Origin: Methanoregula sp.
GTDB lineage: Archaea > Halobacteriota > Methanomicrobia > Methanomicrobiales > Methanospirillaceae
Assembly (NCBI GenBank): GCA_030653335.1
Contig: JAURZP010000361.1
Span: 1-11,097 of the forward strand
Length of the DNA: 11,097 nucleotides
Direction: 5' to 3'
Part shown: positions 5,509 through 11,097 of the stretch, piece after piece
Numbering within the stretch: the first letter of the stretch is position 1
How the letters are laid out: the number at the start of each line of letters is the position of its first letter
The notes under the pieces: generated by a model
Databases searched by the model: none
Seen by the model: only the letters and a program-made list of their open reading frames with translations
What the model was told of the DNA's origin: nothing
Position numbers and translations under genes: made by a program

Positions 5509-6687
5509 ATGAAAATCGATCTATCCGGGGTTCTGTACGCGCAACTAAAGGATGCTGAGAAAAAGTACAATAATGCAAAAGCGAATAATGACATTGAAAA
5601 TGTAAAAAAATTCGCACGGGTTTGCGCCAATACGGAAAAGCAGCTGGCAGAAAAGGTGCCTGACCAGAGAAAGGCACATCTTGACAAGGCAGCGCGATGG
5701 GATTTGATCGTAAAGACGGCCGGGACGGCCCCAAGAAAGGCGATGGTTGAAAAGGGTGAGAAGAGCGGGGATGCAGAGGAAGACTTCAGCAGTTTCGGAG
5801 AAAGTCTGATCCAGACTTCGACCGTCACCTGGAAGGACATCGGGGGTCTGGCAGAAATAAAAAGTCTCATCATGGAGACCGTCGTGATCGCAGGACTGAG
5901 TAAACCGGAATCCATTAAACCGGACAAAGGCATCCTGCTCTTTGGTCCTCCGGGTACCGGAAAAACCCTTCTTGCCGCTGCTGCCGCCGGGAGTCTCAAA
6001 GCGACATTCTTCAATGTAAAGATCAGCAGTGTCCTCTCAAAATATTTTGGGGAATCCACAAAGCTCATCACCGCACTGTACGAATCAGCCCGCGGCCATG
6101 CCCCTTCGATTGTATTCATCGACGAACTGGACTCCATCACCATGTCAAGAGACGGGGATCAGGGGGAAGCCTCGAGAAAAGTCCTTGCAACACTACTCGC
6201 CGAGCTCGACGGGTTTCAGGATAAAAAAAGCGACAAGCTCATACTCACTCTCTCTGCAACCAATACCCCGTGGAGCCTGGACGATGCCGTCCTCTCACGG
6301 TTCCCAAAGAGAATCTATATTCCTCTTCCTGACAAGAAAGCCTGCCAGGAGATTATAAAAATCCACACAAACCCGCTTGATATATCACAAGTGAACATGG
6401 AGACGATTGGAGAGCAGTGTGTAACCCGGAATTATTCCGGTAGGGACCTCCAGAACGTCTGCCGGGATGCCATGAAGAGCATGACCCGCAGGGTGAATAA
6501 AGATATCTTTGACAATATTGAGAACATGGCTGAGCTAACGTTTGAGGAGTTACAGAAAAAGACCTTAAAAGCCGGTCCACTCAACATGGAGGACTTCACC
6601 CAGGCCATTGCGCGGATAAAATCCCCTTTGACCCCAGGAGACCTCAAACGACAGGAAGACTGGAACAAACAGTTCGGGGCATCATAA
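5509..6687 (+). CDS. Vps4/CdvC-like AAA ATPase with MIT-like N-terminal domain
   Basis: The 392-residue protein has a typical Vps4 length and layout. Residues 1-72 form a three-helix MIT-like domain, followed by a linker and TVTWKDIGGL at about 105-114. The single AAA module has Walker A GPPGTGKT (146-153), Walker B IVFIDELD (201-208) and a pore loop SSVLSKYFGES (173-183) with Tyr where Vps4 has Trp. The second region of homology reads ATNTPWSLDDA...RIYIPLPD, very close to Vps4. Of the Vps4 RRRF arginine-finger triplet only the last Arg remains (LSRF, R264). The C-terminus, EDFTQAI...PLTPGDLKRQEDW, matches the Vps4 C-terminal helix, which sets Vps4 apart from other classical AAA proteins. Its expected role is to bind ESCRT-III tails through the MIT domain and disassemble the polymer with ATP. 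It follows the two ESCRT-III-like genes. Confidence 0.9.
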   Translation: MKIDLSGVLYAQLKDAEKKYNNAKANNDIENVKKFARVCANTEKQLAEKVPDQRKAHLDKAARWDLIVKTAGTAPRKAMVEKGEKSGDAEEDFSSFGESLIQTSTVTWKDIGGLAEIKSLIMETVVIAGLSKPESIKPDKGILLFGPPGTGKTLLAAAAAGSLKATFFNVKISSVLSKYFGESTKLITALYESARGHAPSIVFIDELDSITMSRDGDQGEASRKVLATLLAELDGFQDKKSDKLILTLSATNTPWSLDDAVLSRFPKRIYIPLPDKKACQEIIKIHTNPLDISQVNMETIGEQCVTRNYSGRDLQNVCRDAMKSMTRRVNKDIFDNIENMAELTFEELQKKTLKAGPLNMEDFTQAIARIKSPLTPGDLKRQEDWNKQFGAS

Positions 6688-6727
6688 TCTTTTTTATGAA
6701 ACTCCCCTCGGGTGACTTTGTGCTGCC

Positions 6728-7495
6728 ATGAAAATTGACACTCCAGCCGATTTCCTCCAGAAGATTTCGAGGAATACCAAGGCGTTTGAATCAGCAGTAA
6801 CTTCAGGAGATCTTAAAACCGCCCAGAGCCTCGCGGAGGAATCTGCAACCCTGTTTCTCAAGCTTGCCCGGCGAGTCCCGTTACGGGAACAGTTCTATCG
6901 CGATCAGGCAAAAGAGTGGAAGAAAAAAGCAGAGGAGATTGTCGGCACAACCAAGGCCAAAGGGCAAAATCCCGGCACCAACATGATCGATGACGAAGTT
7001 GCAACGGCACCGGGTTTCACAACTCCGGTCAGGATTCCTTTTATAAAACCACATCACCAGGTATTCATCAGCTATTCAAAACCCGACCAGCTGATCGCCC
7101 GGGATCTCTGTTCGTATCTTGAGGCAGAGGGGATCTTCTGCTGGATTGCGCCCCGCGACGTTCTCCCCGGTTCCAATTTTCCCGGTTCCATCATCGATGC
7201 GATCGATGATAGCAGGGTTGTGGTGCTGATCTTTTCAAAAAGCTCGGATAACTCCCCCCATGTCATCCGCGAACTGACGCGGGCAGTGACAAGAAACCTC
7301 TTGATCCTCCCGTTCAGGATTGAAGATATCCTGCCCACAAAGAACATGGATTACCTCATCAACACCCCTCAATGGTTTGATGCGTTCCCCCTCCCGGCAC
7401 AGCAGTATTTTGGCACGCTGACAGAGACCATCAAAACCCATCTCGCCAATCCAGAACCCGCAGATTACAAACCGGACAATCCTGGGGCGGAGTGA
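6728..7495 (+). CDS. MIT-like domain fused to a TIR domain
   Basis: The predicted protein has 255 residues. Residues 1-72 are a diverged copy of the N-terminal domain of the preceding ATPase: both begin MKID and share LA-x-x-VP-x-R near residue 46-54 and a helix ending around an A-x-x-W. After a linker, 109-238 is a TIR domain of the prokaryotic TIR_2 type: HQVFISYSKPD (110-120), CWIAPRDVLPGSNF (138-151), VVVLIFSKSSDNSP (164-177) and ILPFRIED. E182, in PHVIREL, lies where the catalytic Glu of TIR NADases occurs. Known TIR proteins either cleave NAD+ or act as scaffolds, and activity normally needs self-assembly. Here the MIT-like part would bring the TIR to the ESCRT-like polymer (inference). 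No membrane segment is seen. GGTGA (6711-6715) lies 12 bases before the ATG. The stop overlaps the upstream region of the next gene. Confidence 0.88.
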   Translation: MKIDTPADFLQKISRNTKAFESAVTSGDLKTAQSLAEESATLFLKLARRVPLREQFYRDQAKEWKKKAEEIVGTTKAKGQNPGTNMIDDEVATAPGFTTPVRIPFIKPHHQVFISYSKPDQLIARDLCSYLEAEGIFCWIAPRDVLPGSNFPGSIIDAIDDSRVVVLIFSKSSDNSPHVIRELTRAVTRNLLILPFRIEDILPTKNMDYLINTPQWFDAFPLPAQQYFGTLTETIKTHLANPEPADYKPDNPGAE

Positions 7496-7497
7496 CC

Positions 7498-9192
7498 ATG
7501 GACTCACCTGACTTTTATATGGTAATACAGGCAATCCTTGCCATTCTCGGTTCAAGCATTGGGATTTTTATTGCATTTCCCGCGATAAAAGAGAGCATTG
7601 GGACAGCAAATTCTGATTTTATCCGCATTGCAGTAGGTGCGTTTGCAGGTTCAAGTTCAGCCGGTATTATTTACCTGTATGTCCGGGAAAAAATCCACAC
7701 AATGCCGCTCCTCTTCAAACAGGGGCATGTCATCGTCTGTGGCCTGAACTTCCGGTCGTATCTGGTCATCAATGACCTTGTCAAACGACAGATAAAACCG
7801 GTCATCATCGAGAGCGATGCAAAAAACACCTACATCGAATCCTGCAAAATGCTGGGGTTAATTGTTCTTAACGGTCTTCCTTCTGATCCCAACATGCTAA
7901 AAAAAGCGGGCGTGAAAAAAGCCGCTTATGTGATCTCCTTAAATGACGTGGATGAGGATAATGCGGAAGTTGCCTTAAACATCATGCGGATGGTGCCGGA
8001 AAAAAAGCACCAGACACTCACCTGCATCATACAGGTTATAAACCCGCAACTCTACGGGATCATCAGGAAACATGCATTTTCCGCACGGAAAGGCACGTCC
8101 ATCCGGATCGAGTTCTTCAACCAGTACGCGCTTGGAGCCCGGACGCTTCTCGACCTGTATCCAGCCTTCCCTTCCGCTGAACCTTCCGCTGAAACCACAA
8201 CCGCTCCCCTGCCTATCGTAATCCTTGGAGCCGGTAGACTGGGAGAAAGTATTCTGACCCGTATTGCCCGGACCTGGTACCTGTCGCACAATGGAGAGAC
8301 ACGGATGACAATCATCCTTATGGATGTCAACGCCATCCAGATCCGGGATAGTCTGCTCATCCAGTACCCGAAACTCTCCAAAGCCTGCGATCTGGGGGCA
8401 CTTACATTAGATGTCAGGTCTGCCGCATTTAAAAACGGGGAGTTTTTAAAAAATCCTCTTCTTGAACGGGGTTTTGTTGCCTATATCTGTCTTGATGATG
8501 ATTCACTGGGGCTCTATGCAGCCTTAACGCTTCATCAATACACAGCCGAAAGAGATGTCCGGTTCATCGTGCGCATGGATCATAATACCAGTGTGGCAAA
8601 GCTCATTGCCGATGAACAGGTCGGGCTTAAGAGCATACACGATATTCACCCGGTAAACATGTTTGAGCTCACTGCCAACAGCCAGCTCATTCTTGCCGGT
8701 GAAGAAGAGATCCTAGCACGGTCAATTCATGAAAATTATTGCATAAAAGAGCAGAAGAGAGGACATACCCGCGAAACAAACCGTCTTCTCGTGAGCTGGG
8801 ATGAACTCGGAACACTCACAGAAAAGAAAGACGGGATTTTAGGGGAAAAATACCGGGAGTCCAACCGGAAGCAGGCAAATTTCATCTGGACAAAATTATC
8901 GCTGGTGGGTTGCGAGATATCACCTGTCACCGATTGGGATGCCCCCCGTGAATTCCGGTTTACCTCAGATGAGATCGAGCGTCTCTCCTCCCTTGAGCAT
9001 GAACGCTGGATGAGTGAGAAGCTGGAAGGCGGGTGGCATTATGGTGAGAAACGTGATGATGCACAGAAGAGCCATCCATCACTTGTGCCTTATGAGAATC
9101 TGTCCGAACCTGAAAAAGAGAAAGACCGCGACACCATCCGGCAGATCCCGGAGATATTGTCCCGGATTGATTTTCAGGTATCCCGAAAGTAA
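7498..9192 (+). CDS. Membrane protein with two TrkA-N (RCK) domains and a C-terminal RyR domain
   Basis: This 564-residue protein starts at the ATG at 7498, five bases after a GGAG; a GTG at 7492, overlapping the TIR gene's stop, is the alternative. Two hydrophobic segments (about 6-28 and 44-62) anchor it. There is no GYG potassium-selectivity filter. The first Rossmann-type TrkA-N domain begins HVIVCGLNFRSYLV (77-90). The second begins IVILGAGRLGESIL (240-253), a proper GxGxxG nucleotide site. After a connecting region with RESNRKQA, the C-terminus (about 488-555) is a RyR domain: LEHERWMSEKLEGGWHYG, then HPSLVPYENL. RCK domains bind NAD(H), ATP or cyclic nucleotides. RyR domains in prokaryotes have been proposed to belong to nucleotide-signalling conflict systems. 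Tight linkage to a TIR gene suggests it senses a TIR product or NAD+ depletion (inference). Confidence 0.9.
   Translation: MDSPDFYMVIQAILAILGSSIGIFIAFPAIKESIGTANSDFIRIAVGAFAGSSSAGIIYLYVREKIHTMPLLFKQGHVIVCGLNFRSYLVINDLVKRQIKPVIIESDAKNTYIESCKMLGLIVLNGLPSDPNMLKKAGVKKAAYVISLNDVDEDNAEVALNIMRMVPEKKHQTLTCIIQVINPQLYGIIRKHAFSARKGTSIRIEFFNQYALGARTLLDLYPAFPSAEPSAETTTAPLPIVILGAGRLGESILTRIARTWYLSHNGETRMTIILMDVNAIQIRDSLLIQYPKLSKACDLGALTLDVRSAAFKNGEFLKNPLLERGFVAYICLDDDSLGLYAALTLHQYTAERDVRFIVRMDHNTSVAKLIADEQVGLKSIHDIHPVNMFELTANSQLILAGEEEILARSIHENYCIKEQKRGHTRETNRLLVSWDELGTLTEKKDGILGEKYRESNRKQANFIWTKLSLVGCEISPVTDWDAPREFRFTSDEIERLSSLEHERWMSEKLEGGWHYGEKRDDAQKSHPSLVPYENLSEPEKEKDRDTIRQIPEILSRIDFQVSRK
8170..8193 (+). 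repeat. Tandem 12-bp repeat in the linker between the two RCK domains
   Basis: CCTTCCGCTGAA occurs twice in direct, perfect tandem and encodes PSAEPSAE in the flexible linker before the second TrkA-N domain. It is in frame and probably neutral linker-length variation. Confidence 0.8.
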
Positions 9193-9223
9193 TGATGAAG
9201 CAGGGGATTTTGTCCCCCCATCA
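9193..9223 (+). other. Imperfect hairpin directly after the RyR gene stop
   Basis: TGATG (9193-9197) pairs with CATCA (9219-9223), and GGGGA (9203-9207) pairs with TCCCC (9213-9217), with unpaired bases between and a five-base loop. It begins at the first base after the stop codon. No T-run follows, so a terminator role is unproven; it may protect the 3' end of the message. The gap to 9417 also holds an A/T-rich stretch AAATTTTTTAA (9346-9356), a weak promoter candidate for the next gene. Confidence 0.4.
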
Positions 9224-9417
9224 TGGATTGCCATATGAGTAAAAAAGATCTATTGATGTGTGATTCCAAAACCTAAAAATCCGAAAACCGGGGCCGAATC
9301 TCTAAAAGATAACAGGGCAGAAATCCCTGAATATGAGAGGACTCAAATTTTTTAACAACAATATCATGAGATCAAAAGAATAGTCCTTATTATTATTCGA
9401 GAAACAACTCTATATTT

Positions 9418-10206
9418 ATGCCCCCGAGAAGTTCCTCCGGAACCTGCCTTCTCTGCAAGACAACTGTTGGACGAATAGCAATGCCCCGGCACAGCCAGGA
9501 TTGTCTCAAAAAATCTGACTGGCCGGAACCAGGCGGACTGTCTTACATTATCAGGGTAGAAGGATTTCACACAAAGATGTTCTGGCTGCTGGTGCTCGCC
9601 CGGCAAGATGCAGAGCTCTCCGATCTCGACAGACTTTTACGGGATGTCTGGGTGGAATGTTGTGAACATCTCAGCACATTTACCATCCATGGCGAGAGAT
9701 TCTTTTCGTACAAAGATAATGATTTTGATGATGGTGAGGGGGAATTCGGTTTTTCGATTCGGCTCGATGAGGTAATTGGTCCTGGCACCGTGTTTACCTA
9801 CGAGTATGATTTTGGCTCTACAACAAAACTAAAACTGAGCGTGATTGGAATATCTCCGGTTGCACCCAAAATCGCCCCCCTATGTCTTATTGCAAGAAAT
9901 AACCGCCCGGAAATACCCTGCTATTTTTGCAAGGAGAAGGGCGAGTACCTTGTAACAAATAGGTCTGACAGCCCGTACATGATTGCCATTTGCCGCGACT
10001 GCACGAAAAAGAAAGTTGATGATATGGAACCTGAATATGTGACGGTGATCCCAAACTCTCCACGTGCCGGTGTCTGTGGATATATGGAAGAACCAATTAC
10101 CGCCATCAGATGGTACCCGAAGGGATGGCATCTTGGTGATATATACCCAGCCGAATCTGAAGAGGCACTGGCAGAGATCATGAACTGCGATGAGGATGAC
10201 GAATAG
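9418..10206 (+). CDS. Plasmid pRiA4b ORF-3-like protein with zinc-binding clusters
   Basis: The 262-residue protein contains a pRiA4b ORF-3-like domain (about 41-145) recognised by its regular beta/alpha pattern and the hallmark FTYEYDFGS (126-134). An N-terminal C-x2-C-x11-H-x3-C finger (C10, C13, H25, C29) lies before it. A second cluster of two CxxC pairs (C168/C171 and C192/C195) follows, and the C-terminus is acidic. The N-terminal finger falls in frame after the ATG at 9418, which supports that start over the ATG at 9481, although no clear ribosome binding site precedes it. The family is widespread on plasmids and in archaeal genomes and has no settled function; zinc fingers suggest nucleic-acid or protein binding. 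It pairs with the next gene, 33 bases downstream, in a likely two-gene operon. Confidence 0.85.
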   Translation: MPPRSSSGTCLLCKTTVGRIAMPRHSQDCLKKSDWPEPGGLSYIIRVEGFHTKMFWLLVLARQDAELSDLDRLLRDVWVECCEHLSTFTIHGERFFSYKDNDFDDGEGEFGFSIRLDEVIGPGTVFTYEYDFGSTTKLKLSVIGISPVAPKIAPLCLIARNNRPEIPCYFCKEKGEYLVTNRSDSPYMIAICRDCTKKKVDDMEPEYVTVIPNSPRAGVCGYMEEPITAIRWYPKGWHLGDIYPAESEEALAEIMNCDEDDE

Positions 10207-10239
10207 TTTCATTTCAACAAAGATGACGGAGTGCTGCAT

Positions 10240-11061
10240 ATGATCAGTGACCGTGCAGTAGATCTCAAAAAGGAGATCTCGGAATTTATCAAAGACGAGA
10301 TTTTGTTACATGGAACAGAACGAGGTGATCGTGCTGCCATTATCGTCAATGATTTTTCCACCATCCTGTGCGAAGATTACAAAAAAAAGGTTTCAGAATG
10401 GGACACTAAAACCGTCAAGGAGTGCCTGATGAATGAAATGGCAGACACCCCTTGTATTATACGAGAGGGTGGCGGTGTGGTTGTTCCGGTCATCTGCCGC
10501 TTCCTGTTGCATCTCCATGAGCACGGACACCTGCCGGATGCGATTAATCTGAGTAAGGCACTCCTTTCTGCAGATCCCGCCTTTAAGGCAAAGATCGCAT
10601 CCAATGAGAAGGAGTTGGATCTGTTCGCCAATGTTGTATTGGATTTATTCCTTCACCAGACCGTGGAGATGAAGGGTGGAGATACAAATCCTGACAACCC
10701 TTCGTTCAGCACCACGTTATCAACCAATGAATCTACCATCAGAAAGGTCATGATCCGCCTCAGATGTGATGAGTTCTGCGATAGATTTTCAGACGACCGT
10801 GTCTCTGAATGTTGTGCCCATCTTGTCAGGGACCTTGCCAACCATCCGGAATCACCCCTATTGCGGGGAGACCCGCTACTCTGGAGTGCTGCGATCATCT
10901 ATAACGCATGCCAGAGAGAGAACCTGATCCGGCGCGGGACGGGAGGCTCTCATCTTGGGGAGGAGATCGCCTTGAACTTTGACATAAAACTCTCATCAAT
11001 GCGGAGCAAGGCTTTGGCAATGAAGAAGTACCTTGCCCCAACGGACTACTGCAGGAATTGA
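10240..11061 (+). CDS. Helical protein with a DUF6398-like C-terminal domain
   Basis: The predicted protein has 273 residues from the ATG at 10240, which is preferred because GGAG at 10228-10231 lies eight bases upstream; a GTG at 10231 is the alternative. It is largely helical and without signal or membrane segments. The N-terminal ~140 residues resemble the helical region sometimes attached to pRiA4b ORF-3-type proteins. The C-terminal ~95 residues match the pattern of DUF6398: a CDEFCDRF stretch, then SPLLRGDPLLWSAAIIYNAC (205-224), and a final part resembling a helix-turn-helix (SMRSKALAMKKYL). That repeat-like LLRG...WAA...Y arrangement recalls cyclin-box folds of TFIIB type, hence possible DNA or protein binding, but I would not assign a function. 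It is probably co-transcribed with the pRiA4b-like gene. Bases 11062-11097 after it show nothing recognisable. Confidence 0.8.
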   Translation: MISDRAVDLKKEISEFIKDEILLHGTERGDRAAIIVNDFSTILCEDYKKKVSEWDTKTVKECLMNEMADTPCIIREGGGVVVPVICRFLLHLHEHGHLPDAINLSKALLSADPAFKAKIASNEKELDLFANVVLDLFLHQTVEMKGGDTNPDNPSFSTTLSTNESTIRKVMIRLRCDEFCDRFSDDRVSECCAHLVRDLANHPESPLLRGDPLLWSAAIIYNACQRENLIRRGTGGSHLGEEIALNFDIKLSSMRSKALAMKKYLAPTDYCRN

Positions 11062-11097
11062 GAAGAGCAGTCTTTGGATGTTCCGGTTCGCTTCAAA

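Noticed and set aside
5469..6143. Minus-strand open frame of 224 codons
   Set aside because: Lies antisense to the Vps4-like ATPase, whose motifs are unmistakable; the product is low-complexity Ser/Phe/Leu-rich.
6688..6697. T-rich stretch after the ATPase stop as a terminator
   Set aside because: It is broken by other bases, the next gene starts 40 bases after the stop, and the two genes share a duplicated domain, so read-through is more likely.
7498..7690. Two membrane helices followed by an RCK domain suggested a K+ channel of the Kch/MthK type
   Set aside because: No TVGYG-like selectivity filter or pore helix lies between the two segments.

Overview
The window looks like an archaeal chromosome segment, most likely from a methanogenic euryarchaeon of the Methanomicrobiales (Methanoregula-like). 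This is inferred from archaeal TATA-like boxes, GGTGA/GGAGG ribosome binding sites, moderate GC content and the gene families present. No RNA gene is visible to fix the taxonomy.

Left part, minus strand (1-2249): the first 47 codons of a PP2C-type protein phosphatase run off the left edge. Upstream of it lies a 672-residue Ser/Thr kinase with four N-terminal zinc ribbons. Together they form a writer/eraser phosphosignalling pair. A divergent intergenic region (2250-2546) carries palindromes and three near-copies of a ~27-bp motif spaced exactly 34 bp apart. These repeats lead into a plus-strand AAA/DUF4143 ATPase (2547-3872). Next comes a short ORF (3969-4109) whose product is homologous to the C-terminal tail of the kinase.

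Centre, plus strand (4207-9192): this is the notable part. Two adjacent, mutually paralogous ESCRT-III-like helical proteins are followed by an AAA ATPase with a clear Vps4/CdvC signature and an MIT-like N-terminal helical domain. The next gene joins a copy of that same N-terminal domain to a TIR domain. The last encodes a membrane-anchored protein with two TrkA-N (RCK) domains and a C-terminal RyR domain. The layout suggests an ESCRT-like polymer and remodelling ATPase coupled to NAD+/nucleotide signalling. I read it as a candidate membrane-surveillance or antiviral system; the functional proposal is inference.

Right part, plus strand (9418-11061): a two-gene unit with a plasmid pRiA4b ORF-3-like protein flanked by zinc-binding clusters and a helical protein with a DUF6398-like C-terminus. 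The last 36 bases show nothing recognisable.
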